Source: an uncultured Clostridia bacterium (lineage in GTDB: Bacteria; Bacillota; Clostridia; TANB77; CAG-508). Taken from it: 64,000 bases of DNA. The stretch spans positions 62,001-126,000 of the forward strand of contig CAKOVS010000003.1 in the NCBI GenBank assembly GCA_934122085.1. Direction: 5' to 3'. The notes beneath the pieces were generated by a model. It was not told the DNA's origin. It was given only the letters and a program-made list of their open reading frames with translations, and did no database searches. Below are positions 32,322 through 40,347 of the stretch, in pieces; the stretch's first letter is position 1, and every line of letters begins with the position of its first letter. Made by a program: the position numbers and the translations under genes.

Positions 32322-33119
32322 ATGGAAAAAACAAAGAGATATTATTGGATAAAGTTAAAAACTGATTTTTTTAATTTAGCTGAGATAGATTTTTTATTAT
32401 CACAAAAAGATGGTTGTCAATATATAGTTTTATACCAAATGCTATGTTTACAAACTGCTAACAATAATGGTGAACTAGCATCGAGAGTTGGAGAAATGAT
32501 TATTCCTTATGATCCAGATAAAATAGCAAGAGATACTAAATATTTTAGTAAAGATACTGTTATTGTAGCTATGGAATTATTTAAAAAACTAAATTTAATA
32601 TATACAGATGATGGAATTTGCTTAAAAATAGCAGGATTTGAAAATATGGTTGGTAGTGAAACTGGTTGGGCAAAACAAAAAAGAGAACAGAGAGAAAAGC
32701 AAAAATTATTAAGTGGACAATGTCCACCAAATAGTCCACAAGAGATAGATAAAGAGTTAGATATAGAGATAGATGAAGATATAGAAACTGATGGATTGAA
32801 TGATAGATTAAAGTTAATTAATTTAAAATTAAATAAAGCAAAACTAGTTCAAGAGGAAACAACAAAATACAATGCGATTTTCAATAAAAAGAAAATATAT
32901 ATTCAAAACGCAGAATATCTACCAGAAAATCTATTAACACAAATAAAATTATATCAATCAGCAATCAAAAGATTATATGATAATAAACAAGCTGAATTAT
33001 TAGAAAAAGTTACTTTACCGATACTAGAGAAAGTATTTGGTAACATTTTAAAAAGTAAAAAAATTGAAAATATAATAGAATATTACATTTCAAGTTTAAT
33101 AAATGAACTTGCAAAATAG
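32322..33119 (+). CDS. Replisome organizer-like replication protein of the element
   Basis: 265 residues. YYWIKLKTDFFNLAEIDFLL, then YIVLYQMLCLQTANNNGELAS and a winged helix (KIARDTKYFSKDTVIVAMELFKKLNLI) match the phage replisome organizer N-terminal domain. A charged linker (EIDKELDIEIDEDIETDG) and a helical C-terminus follow. The gene ends just before the integrase ribosome site. It implies that the excised circle can replicate. Confidence 0.8.
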   Translation: MEKTKRYYWIKLKTDFFNLAEIDFLLSQKDGCQYIVLYQMLCLQTANNNGELASRVGEMIIPYDPDKIARDTKYFSKDTVIVAMELFKKLNLIYTDDGICLKIAGFENMVGSETGWAKQKREQREKQKLLSGQCPPNSPQEIDKELDIEIDEDIETDGLNDRLKLINLKLNKAKLVQEETTKYNAIFNKKKIYIQNAEYLPENLLTQIKLYQSAIKRLYDNKQAELLEKVTLPILEKVFGNILKSKKIENIIEYYISSLINELAK

Positions 33120-33131
33120 GAGGTCAAGATT

Positions 33132-34310
33132 ATGAAGAAAAAAAGAAGAAGAGGAAATGGCGAAGGTACAATATTTGAAGATAAGAAAAATAAAAGATGG
33201 ATAGGTCAATACATATCAGGAATATCTTCAGAAGGAAAAGCTATTAGAAAATCAGTATATGGAAAAACTCAAAAAGAGGTTTTAAATAAATTAAATGAGA
33301 TTAAATATAAAATGAATAATGATATGTATGTAGAGAAAAATGGAATTGAATTAGTAAAAATAATGGAAGATATAAGAGAAGAAAAACTTGCGTCAAATAC
33401 AATTTCTGGTGGTCAATATGCTAGATTAAAATGGACTATCAATAAAATTAAAAATAGCAAAATTGGAAATATGAAAATACAAGATATAACAAAAGATGAT
33501 ATTCAAGAGTTTTTAAATTCTGTAAAAGATTTAAGTGATTCATATATTAAGAAACTTTATGAACAATTTGTACAAGCATATCGTAGGGCAGAAATTAAAA
33601 AATATATTTCATATAATCCTATGTATGAAGTAATAAAACCTAAAAGCAATAAGCAAACTAAAGTCGTTGAAGCATTAGATATTGATGTGCAAAAATCATT
33701 TACAGAATATTTAAATAAAATTTCAATAGAAGATGAACCATATAAAAATATATTTTTAATACAAATGTATATGGGATTAAGAATAGGAGAAGTACTAGCA
33801 TTAAGCAAAGAGAGTATTGATTTAGAAAATAAAGTTTTATATGTTAAGAGAACACTTACAAATGATAAAGAATTTGCGATTATTTTAGGAAATAAGACCA
33901 AAACATATTCAGGTAATAGAATTTTACCTATACCAGAATTTTTAGTGCCTATTTTTGAAGAACAACTAAAATATACAAATGAAAATTTATACAATTTAAT
34001 ATTTACAAATAATGATAGTTATATAAGAACATCTGCAATTAATAAAGAGCTAAAAAGAATTTTCAAAGAAGAATTAAATGTAAATTCTAAAAATATTAGC
34101 ACACATTGTTTAAGACACACTTATGGAACAAGATGTATTGAAGCAGGAATGACAGCAGTAGTTTTACAAAGATTAATGGGACACAAAGATGTTACAGTAA
34201 CTTTAAATACATATACATCTGTGTTCAATAAATTTAAAGAAGATGAAATTGAAAAAGTAAATAACTATTTAAATAATAACCAATTAAATTTTGTAAATAG
34301 CAGTAATTAG
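33132..34310 (+). CDS. Tyrosine integrase of the mobilizable element
   Basis: 392 residues, full length. It begins with the N-terminal AP2-like arm domain (GEGTIFEDKKNKRWIGQYISG) of Tn916-type integrases, then a core-binding domain and a catalytic domain. The Arg is in MGLRIGEVLAL, H-x-x-R in THCLRHTYGTR, then LMGHKDVTVTLNTYTSV with the nucleophile Tyr. AGGAGG precedes the ATG. It should recombine the 13-bp tRNA-Pro core now present at both element ends. Confidence 0.92.
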   Translation: MKKKRRRGNGEGTIFEDKKNKRWIGQYISGISSEGKAIRKSVYGKTQKEVLNKLNEIKYKMNNDMYVEKNGIELVKIMEDIREEKLASNTISGGQYARLKWTINKIKNSKIGNMKIQDITKDDIQEFLNSVKDLSDSYIKKLYEQFVQAYRRAEIKKYISYNPMYEVIKPKSNKQTKVVEALDIDVQKSFTEYLNKISIEDEPYKNIFLIQMYMGLRIGEVLALSKESIDLENKVLYVKRTLTNDKEFAIILGNKTKTYSGNRILPIPEFLVPIFEEQLKYTNENLYNLIFTNNDSYIRTSAINKELKRIFKEELNVNSKNISTHCLRHTYGTRCIEAGMTAVVLQRLMGHKDVTVTLNTYTSVFNKFKEDEIEKVNNYLNNNQLNFVNSSN

Positions 34311-34328
34311 AATATCAAATATATAGTA

Positions 34329-34400
34329 TTGCAAGCTTCCTATTTGTAAGTACAAGTACTACAAATAGAGCTTGCAAAATTGGGAGAACCCCAACCCCTT
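34329..34400. other. Candidate origin of transfer (oriT) upstream of mobC
   Basis: A long interrupted inverted repeat (TTGCAAGCT...CTATTTGTA pairing with TACAAATAG...CTTGCAA, 34329-34377), followed by TTGGG-agaac-CCCAA (34380-34394). It lies directly before mobC and the relaxase, where oriT sites of MOBP elements are usually found. The first hairpin could alternatively be the integrase terminator. The nic site is not identified. Confidence 0.5.
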
Positions 34401-34435
34401 TAATCTGTTTTAGGGAAAATAAAGGAGGAAGTTGA

Positions 34436-34744
34436 ATGCAAAAAAATCAGAAGATAAATATACGATTAACTGAAAGTGAAAAGATGAAAATTGAAGAAAA
34501 ATCAAAAATGTATAATATGACTATTTCTAAATTTATAATTAGTTCTTGTTTAAAAGATAAAATTATTATTGTAAATGGATTAGATAAAGTAGATAGTGAA
34601 CTTAGAAGAATAGGAAATAATATTAATCAATTAACAAGACTTGCAAATGAAAAAATAATTACAGTAGTTGACTTGAAAGAACTGCGAATGGAAGTGAATA
34701 ACATATGGCAATTATTGAAGCAATTAGTTCAAAAGCAAATTTAA
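34436..34744 (+). CDS. mobC: MobC-like relaxosome accessory protein
   Basis: 102 residues. A ribbon-helix-helix start (INIRLTESEKMKIEEKSKMYNMTISKFIISS) and the MobC signature ELRRIGNNINQLTRLANE precede a helical end. It assists relaxase at oriT by melting or bending DNA. AAGGAGG precedes the ATG and the end overlaps the relaxase gene by 40 bases. Confidence 0.85.
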   Translation: MQKNQKINIRLTESEKMKIEEKSKMYNMTISKFIISSCLKDKIIIVNGLDKVDSELRRIGNNINQLTRLANEKIITVVDLKELRMEVNNIWQLLKQLVQKQI

Positions 34745-35940
34745 AAACAATTATAAATTATGTTACACAAGACAAGAAAACAAATGCTAATTTGATAACA
34801 GGGAAAGACTGCTTAGCTGAAAGTAGTTTAGAAGAAATGTTATATACAAAAGAATTATATAACAAGAATAATGGCAGACAGTATATTCATATTATTCAAT
34901 CATTTGACCCAAAAGATAATTTATCTGCAGATCAAGTTCATAATACAGGTATTAGATTAGCAAAAAAATTCAATGGATACCAGGTATTAGTCGCAACACA
35001 TATTGATAAAAAACATTTGCATAACCATTTAGTTGTAAATTCAGTTTCATTTGAAAATGGATATAAAATACAAATGAGTAAAAAGAATTTACAAGATTTA
35101 AAAGATTATTCAGACAAGTTGTGTTTGGAAATAGGAGCTTCAGTTATACCTAAAAAAGAAAACACACAATACATAAAAAGAAATGAATACAGAGTTGCTG
35201 AACAAGGTAAGAGTTGGAAATTTAAATTAATGAATGCAATTGATTTATCATTAGCAGAAAGTAATACAAAAGAAGAGTTTATAAAAAATATGAATAAATT
35301 AGGATATCAAGTTAATTGGACAGATACAAGAAAATACATTACATATACAACACCTGAAGGATATAAATGTAGAGATAATAAATTATATGATGAAAAATAT
35401 TCAAAAGGAGCAATGGAAAATGAATTTAGAAGAATTGAAAAAGAACAATCAAATAATACAAGAAAATCAAGTAGTTCCATCAATAGTAAAGATGGATTAT
35501 TATCTAATAGAGCCAGAGATAATCAAGGATTTATATCAAATGGAACAAGCAATAGTAGAAGATATAACAATTATGAAAAAGAAAGTACAAGATACACAGG
35601 AAAAGTTATTAAAGGACAATATTCGAATGAACGAGGAAATGAAAAAATTGGTAGAGGAAAAGTTGAAAGATCAATTTTACAACTTGAAACAAGAATTGAA
35701 AGAAACGAAAGAGGAACAGAAAAGCAAGATTTCCAAAATAAAATGGAAAACAGGTTTAATAACATTCTTGGTGGGATTATTGCTATCAGCAATATGGTTT
35801 CTAACTCACAAATAAATCATAGACCTAAAAGAAAAATTAGAAGATATAAGACTTTATCAAAACAGGCTATGAAAGAATATGCAATGAAGAAAGCTAATTC
35901 TAGTGGTTTTGATTGGTTTGAAGATGAGGAAGAAATGTAA
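34705..35940 (+). CDS. mobA: MOBP-type relaxase (MobA/VirD2-like)
   Basis: 411 residues. The N-terminal relaxase domain has the catalytic Tyr region (LKTIINYVTQ), motif II around QSFDPKDNLSADQVHNTG, and the metal-binding HIDKKHLHNHLVVN (three-His motif III). The C-terminal 180 residues are basic, low in structure and Asn/Ser/Arg-rich; a second protein is encoded there in another frame. No primase or helicase domain. Nicks the element's oriT for transfer by a helper system. Confidence 0.88.
   Translation: MAIIEAISSKANLKTIINYVTQDKKTNANLITGKDCLAESSLEEMLYTKELYNKNNGRQYIHIIQSFDPKDNLSADQVHNTGIRLAKKFNGYQVLVATHIDKKHLHNHLVVNSVSFENGYKIQMSKKNLQDLKDYSDKLCLEIGASVIPKKENTQYIKRNEYRVAEQGKSWKFKLMNAIDLSLAESNTKEEFIKNMNKLGYQVNWTDTRKYITYTTPEGYKCRDNKLYDEKYSKGAMENEFRRIEKEQSNNTRKSSSSINSKDGLLSNRARDNQGFISNGTSNSRRYNNYEKESTRYTGKVIKGQYSNERGNEKIGRGKVERSILQLETRIERNERGTEKQDFQNKMENRFNNILGGIIAISNMVSNSQINHRPKRKIRRYKTLSKQAMKEYAMKKANSSGFDWFEDEEEM
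35420..35815 (+). CDS. MobB-like membrane-anchored coiled-coil protein embedded in the relaxase gene
   Basis: 131 residues in a +1 frame wholly inside the relaxase gene. The ATG at 35420 has AAAGGAG 10 bases upstream. The product is a Glu/Lys coiled coil (MKKLVEEKLKDQFYNLKQEL) ending in a clean transmembrane helix (WKTGLITFLVGLLLSAIWFL) and a short basic tail, far too orderly for a chance frame. RSF1010 mobB also lies inside mobA, and MobB there helps tether the relaxosome to the coupling protein. Assigned by position and architecture, not by sequence match. Confidence 0.68.
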   Translation: MNLEELKKNNQIIQENQVVPSIVKMDYYLIEPEIIKDLYQMEQAIVEDITIMKKKVQDTQEKLLKDNIRMNEEMKKLVEEKLKDQFYNLKQELKETKEEQKSKISKIKWKTGLITFLVGLLLSAIWFLTHK

Positions 35941-36009
35941 ATAGTTAACGAGTTTAGATAATATATTCATACATCGATTATATAATAGTTTAAATTTATA
36001 AAATTGTTG

Positions 36010-36037
36010 TTGACAAAATAATTTATTATGATAAAAT
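36010..36037 (+). promoter_or_regulatory. Promoter of the last element operon
   Basis: TTGACA, 16-base spacer, TAAAAT, in the 135-base gap after the relaxase gene. Confidence 0.65.
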
Positions 36038-36074
36038 TAAATTAATTATTTTTATTCGAAAGAGAGGGAAAGAT

Positions 36075-36777
36075 ATGGTAGAAAAAAATGAAACAGCTAA
36101 TTCATATAATAAATATAGAACAATGCTAGAAAATATAAAATCTAAATGTTTACCAAAAAATTTAATTAAGACAACTGAAGAAGGAGTAGAATATTATTGT
36201 TTTGATGGACTTCATGTTTGCCTTGAAGGTGATGAAATTCACGTATTTGATAAAGAACCTCAATTTAATTACGATTATCTTGGTGATACAAAAAAATTAG
36301 TAGATTCTAATGTTCATTTTGGATTGAATATTAATGATGAAATAAGTTTTGAAATTCTAGAAGGTTTTTATAATGTTGGTTCTGATCAGCTTGAAAATGG
36401 AGAATTTATTATGAACATTGACTTTGATCAAGAACGGACTTAATTACGCTAATATATCTAAAAAATTAGTAAATAATAAATATGAGCTTGATATGAATGC
36501 CTTAGAAAATTCACAAGAAGACATTATACCTTTATTACTTGCAGATATATCAAATCTTACTTCAAATAAGCAAGAACTCTTGCAATATGTAAATAAATTT
36601 TATCAAAAAATACAAGAAGTTTCTCAAGCAAAAGACTTAAAATCTGTAAGTACACAAGCTCTTGGTAAAGAAACATTAAGTGAGCAAAATGATACACAAG
36701 CTAAAGATGCTGTTCAACAAGATATAGAACAACAATTAAATCAACAAAAAGATAAAGATAATCTTTCAAAAGAATAG
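36075..36777 (+). CDS. Element-encoded protein of unknown function, frame broken at an in-frame CGG
   Basis: Two overlapping frames. The first ends FIMNIDFDQE, then CGG at 36435-36437. Dropping the C gives DQEGLNYANISKKLVNNKYELD and continues to the stop at 36777, about 233 residues in all. The separate second frame has only a TTG without a ribosome site, which supports one gene. The N-terminal half is a compact, partly beta domain; the C-terminal half is helical with a Gln-rich tail (QDIEQQLNQQKDKDN). Unknown function; common position at the end of mobilizable elements. See the CGG finding. Confidence 0.6.
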
Positions 36778-36786
36778 GAGTATATT

Positions 36787-37230
36787 ATGATTAGTATGGA
36801 ATATGCAAATGCATATACAGAGGTATTAGAAATATTAAAATTTATACCTAAAACAGATTATAATAAAATACCACAAGATATGATTAAAGTTTTTTCCGAT
36901 AATCAAAATAAAAATTATATATTTAATTATAATCCTTTACAATCTCTTGATGACCAAAATGTATCAAAAAAAGCAAAACTAATTATATCGATTTTATTTA
37001 GAGATTATTGGGCACAAGATAATCAAAGAGCAAAAATATTAAATAAAGAAAAAATAGATAGAATGAGATTTGAGGAAGAAAAACAAGAAAAATATAATGT
37101 AAATAATTTGTTTAAGAACAAACAAGAAAATTTGCAAAACTCAGAAAGTAATACTTCATTAATTGAAGTAAAAGAAAAGAATTTTTTACAAAAAATAATT
37201 GAAAAAATTATAAATTTATTTAGAAAATAG
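36787..37230 (+). CDS. Conserved element-tail protein of unknown function
   Basis: 147 residues. EYANAYTEVLEILKFIPKTDYNKIP, then a segment ending VSKKAKLIISILFRDYWA, a pattern I have seen in Clostridia mobile elements, without a known function. The C-terminus is charged and ends in an amphipathic helix (LQKIIEKIINLFRK). AGGAG precedes the ATG. Last gene before attR; followed by structured non-coding DNA. Confidence 0.65.
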   Translation: MISMEYANAYTEVLEILKFIPKTDYNKIPQDMIKVFSDNQNKNYIFNYNPLQSLDDQNVSKKAKLIISILFRDYWAQDNQRAKILNKEKIDRMRFEEEKQEKYNVNNLFKNKQENLQNSESNTSLIEVKEKNFLQKIIEKIINLFRK

Positions 37231-37331
37231 ATATATATATCGATAACAAGATGAAATTTTGTATAATTTGCATCTTGTTATCTTTTATTATACTAAAATT
37301 TAAAAAATATAATTAAAGATACTTCCTTTAT

Positions 37332-37376
37332 GCTAAAATAATTTGAATGCAATTATTACATTCAAATTATTTTAGC
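37332..37376. repeat. 18-bp perfect inverted repeat near attR
   Basis: GCTAAAATAATTTGAATG pairs perfectly with CATTCAAATTATTTTAGC across a 9-base spacer. It directly precedes the right subterminal repeat. Candidate integrase/excisionase-binding dyad or single-strand origin hairpin. The stretch 37231-37331 shows no gene. Confidence 0.7.
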
Positions 37377-37401
37377 TGAATGTAGCATTGAATGCAGTAA
37401 C
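37376..37401. repeat. Subterminal repeat, right copy
   Basis: CTGAATGTAG then CATTGAATGCAGTAAC, matching 29144-29168 with one extra base and in the same orientation. Confidence 0.65.
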
Positions 37402-37471
37402 ACAAATATAGAGAAATTTAGAAAAAGTTAGAGAAAAGAAAAAAGGCTTCAAATAGCCTAAAAACAAATTA

Positions 37472-37496
37472 AGAGACTTGTAAAAAGTCTCTTTTT
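37472..37496 (+). terminator. Terminator just inside attR
   Basis: AGAGACTT and AAGTCTCT pair around a 5-base loop, then TTTTTC. It shields the tRNA-Pro region from rightward element transcripts. Confidence 0.8.
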
Positions 37497-37497
37497 C

Positions 37498-37510
37498 TGG
37501 TCGAGGCGAC
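37498..37510. repeat. attR within the tRNA-Pro 3' end
   Basis: TGGTCGAGGCGAC, identical to 29082-29094. Insertion leaves the tRNA gene complete. Confidence 0.85.
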
Positions 37511-37573
37511 AGGGATCGAACCTGCGACCTCATGGTCCCAAACCACGCGCGCTACCAACTGCGCTACGCCTCG
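37498..37573 (-). tRNA. tRNA-Pro (anticodon TGG), CCA encoded
   Basis: Minus strand: CGAGGCG acceptor, D arm with AGTTGGTA, anticodon stem-loop GTGGT-TTGGGAC-C with TGG anticodon, T arm GCAGG-TTCGATC-CCTGT, CGCCTCG and ACCA. All stems pair. Complete gene and integration target of the mobilizable element. Confidence 0.95.
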
Positions 37574-37814
37574 ATTTCCAAATGCTTATATATAATATCA
37601 TAAGTTTTAAAAAAATTCAAGTATTTATTTGAATTTTTTTAAATTATTTAATTTTTTTTAATTATTTATTTTTGATTCAATAAAAAAGTAAATACCAAAA
37701 AAAACGAATTATTAAAATACATTTACTTTCGAAATTTTACATTTAGCTTTTAATTTTATATTAATACTATATTTATTTAAGATTAACAACATTTATTATA
37801 GATATTATAGAGTC

Positions 37815-37870
37815 AAAAAAGAATCTCAGTTATTGAAATAATTTATAATCAATATCTAGATTCTTTTTTA
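37815..37870 (-). terminator. Terminator of pcrA
   Basis: AAAAAAGAATCT and AGATTCTTTTTT pair across a long A/T-rich loop. The 37574-37814 stretch is extremely A/T-rich and shows no gene. Confidence 0.7.
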
Positions 37871-37873
37871 TCT

Positions 37874-40219
37874 TTATATTATTTCTAAATTTGCAAATTT
37901 TGCCATTAACCTTTTATGACCAAATTTATCAAAATTAATATCAACTTTTAAATCATCACCTTCAGGTTCAACATAATTTATTGTTCCTTCTCCAAATTTT
38001 TTGTGATATACTTTTGTTCCTGCTTGATATTGTGATAAATCAACACCTTTACTTTGATTCTTTTTATTCAAATTATTTAAGAAACTTTCTGCTGTTCTAA
38101 ATCCATATCCTGAGTTTTCATTTGTTTTTTCATTATTATTTCTTGAACCAAATATATTTGATGCTGATGTTGCATATTGTGGTTCTTGAATTTTATATGA
38201 TTTAATATTACCATTATTTCTACTTCCATAGCTCCAAGAATATCCACTATCTCCAAAACTAGATTTTTCATAAGTAATTCCACTTCCCATTGCTTCTTCA
38301 TATCCATCTACCATTTCAGCTGGAATTTCTTTCAAAAATCTTGATGGTTGATTAAATGATGTTGATCCAAATGTTGTACGTTGTTTACTTCTTGTTAAAA
38401 ATAATTTTTCTCTTGCTCTTGTTACTCCTACATAACATAAACGTCTTTCTTCTTCAATATCTTTGTCTTCTCCAATTGATTTAAAACCTGGGAATACTCC
38501 TTCTTCCATTCCTACTAAAAATACTACCGGGAATTCAAGTCCTTTTGCACTATGTAATGTCATTAATGTTACAGAATCTTCTGTTTCTTCTACATTGTCC
38601 AAATCACTTGATAATGTTATTCCTTCTAAGAATTCACTTAATGTGTTTTCAGCTGATTCTTCTTCAAATTCTGTTGCTACATTTAAAAATTCTTCAAGGT
38701 TTGCAATTCTATTTTCTGCTTCTATTGTATTTTCTGTTTCAAGTGCTTTTGTATAACCTGTATCTTTTAATATTTTTTGTATTAATTCAGATATTTTTAG
38801 ATTATCTTTTTGAACCATGAATTCTTCCATACAGTTTATAAATTCTCTTGAATTTGTATAAACTCTGTTTAATCCATAACTTTGTGCATTTTTTATTACT
38901 TCATACATAGATGTTCCAGCTTGCTCTGCTGTTTGTTCAACTGCTTCTAAACTTGTCTTCCCAATTCCTCTTTTGGGTTCATTTATTATTCTATTCAAAC
39001 TTAAATTGTCTGATGGATTTTGTACTAATCTCAAATAAGAAATTATGTCTTTAATTTCCTTTCTTTCATAGAATTTTAATCCTCCAACAATTTTATATGG
39101 TAATGCTTCTCTTCGTAAAATTTCCTCTATTGCTCTTGATTGTGTATTCATTCTATATAATACTGCAAAATCTGAATATTTATAATTATTCTTTTTTCTT
39201 AATTCTTCTATTTTGTCTACAATATATTTTCCTTCATCATATTCATTATCTGAACAATATACTTCTGGTAATTCTCCTTCTCCATTTTCTGTCCATAATT
39301 TTTTTTCATATTTCACTTCATTGTTTTTTATAATTGCATTTGCTATATTTAATATATTTCCTGTACATCTATAGTTTTGCTCTAATTTGATTATTTTAGT
39401 TCCAGGAAAGTCTTTTTCAAAATTTAATATATTAGCAATATCTGCACCTCTAAAACTATATATTCCTTGGTCATTGTCTCCTACGGCTGTAATGTTTCCA
39501 TTCTTTGATGCCAATAACGTTACAAGTGTGAATTGTGATTTGTTTGTATCTTGATACTCATCTACCAATATATATTTGAATTTATCTGAATAATATTGTA
39601 ATACATCTACATTTTCTAATAAAATTTTAATTGTATAGTTTATTATATCATCAAAATCTATTGCATTATTTTCTTTTAATCTTTTTTGATACATTTCATA
39701 TACTTCTGCAATTTTTTCTCTTCTATAATCTCCATGTACTTTTGCACTATATGCATCTGGTTCTAACATATCATTTTTAGCATTACTTATTTCTGATAAA
39801 CATGATCTGTCATTTAATATTTTTTCATCTATATCTAATTCTTTTAAGCATCGTTTTACAAGTGTTTTTTGGTCTGATGAGTCAAATATTATGAATGATG
39901 AATCAAATCCGATTCTATCTATAAATTTTCTTAAAATTCGTACACATATTGAATGGAATGTTCCAACCCACATGTCTTTTGCTTTATCTCCAACTAGCAA
40001 TTCTATTCTTTCTTTCATTTCATTTGCTGCTTTATTTGTAAATGTTATTGCTAATATATTCCATGGTAATACATTTTTTTCTTGTAATAAATATGCTATT
40101 TTATGTGTTAATACTTTTGTTTTTCCGCTTCCTGCACCTGCTATTACAAGACATGGTCCTTCTGTATTTACTACTGCTTCATATTGTTTGTCATTTAATC
40201 CTTTTAATATATCTTCCAT
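37874..40219 (-). CDS. pcrA: UvrD/PcrA-type superfamily 1A DNA helicase
   Basis: 781 residues from the ATG at 40219 (MEDILKGLND), preceded by AAGGAAA. Helicase motifs in order: Q motif LNDKQYEAV, I AGAGSGKT (28-35), Ia ILAITFTNKAANEM, II DEYQDTN, III AVGDNDQGIYSFRGA, IV LEQNYR, V TLMTLHSAKGLEF and VI CYVGVTRARE. A flexible Ser/Gly/Asn-rich linker precedes the C-terminal Tudor-like domain (AGTKVYHKKFGEGTI) that contacts RNA polymerase in PcrA. Housekeeping 3'-5' helicase for repair and replication-transcription conflicts. Confidence 0.95.
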   Translation of the reverse strand: MEDILKGLNDKQYEAVVNTEGPCLVIAGAGSGKTKVLTHKIAYLLQEKNVLPWNILAITFTNKAANEMKERIELLVGDKAKDMWVGTFHSICVRILRKFIDRIGFDSSFIIFDSSDQKTLVKRCLKELDIDEKILNDRSCLSEISNAKNDMLEPDAYSAKVHGDYRREKIAEVYEMYQKRLKENNAIDFDDIINYTIKILLENVDVLQYYSDKFKYILVDEYQDTNKSQFTLVTLLASKNGNITAVGDNDQGIYSFRGADIANILNFEKDFPGTKIIKLEQNYRCTGNILNIANAIIKNNEVKYEKKLWTENGEGELPEVYCSDNEYDEGKYIVDKIEELRKKNNYKYSDFAVLYRMNTQSRAIEEILRREALPYKIVGGLKFYERKEIKDIISYLRLVQNPSDNLSLNRIINEPKRGIGKTSLEAVEQTAEQAGTSMYEVIKNAQSYGLNRVYTNSREFINCMEEFMVQKDNLKISELIQKILKDTGYTKALETENTIEAENRIANLEEFLNVATEFEEESAENTLSEFLEGITLSSDLDNVEETEDSVTLMTLHSAKGLEFPVVFLVGMEEGVFPGFKSIGEDKDIEEERRLCYVGVTRAREKLFLTRSKQRTTFGSTSFNQPSRFLKEIPAEMVDGYEEAMGSGITYEKSSFGDSGYSWSYGSRNNGNIKSYKIQEPQYATSASNIFGSRNNNEKTNENSGYGFRTAESFLNNLNKKNQSKGVDLSQYQAGTKVYHKKFGEGTINYVEPEGDDLKVDINFDKFGHKRLMAKFANLEII

Positions 40220-40249
40220 TATTTTTTCCTTCCTCATAAGCATAAAATT

Positions 40250-40277
40250 AAACGGATATTTTTTCGAATATCCGTTT
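40250..40277 (-). terminator. Terminator of the DUF2207/LemA operon
   Basis: AAACGGATATT and AATATCCGTTT pair around TTTTCG; TTTAATTTTAT follows on the minus strand. Confidence 0.8.
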
Positions 40278-40347
40278 GAATTATACTATATTTTTATTTT
40301 TTTTACAAGGCTTTTATTGCAATTATTTTTATTACATATTAAGAAGA

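Larger units (their letters stand above)
29082..37510. mobile_element. Integrative mobilizable element inserted at tRNA-Pro
   Basis: About 8.4 kb bounded by a 13-bp direct repeat of the tRNA-Pro 3' end. It contains a repressor and excisionase around an operator region, a replication organizer, a tyrosine integrase, MobC, a MobP-type relaxase with an embedded MobB-like gene, and defence-type cargo (AbiTii-like, Fic). It lacks a coupling protein and mating-pair genes, so it must borrow a transfer apparatus. Confidence 0.88.
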
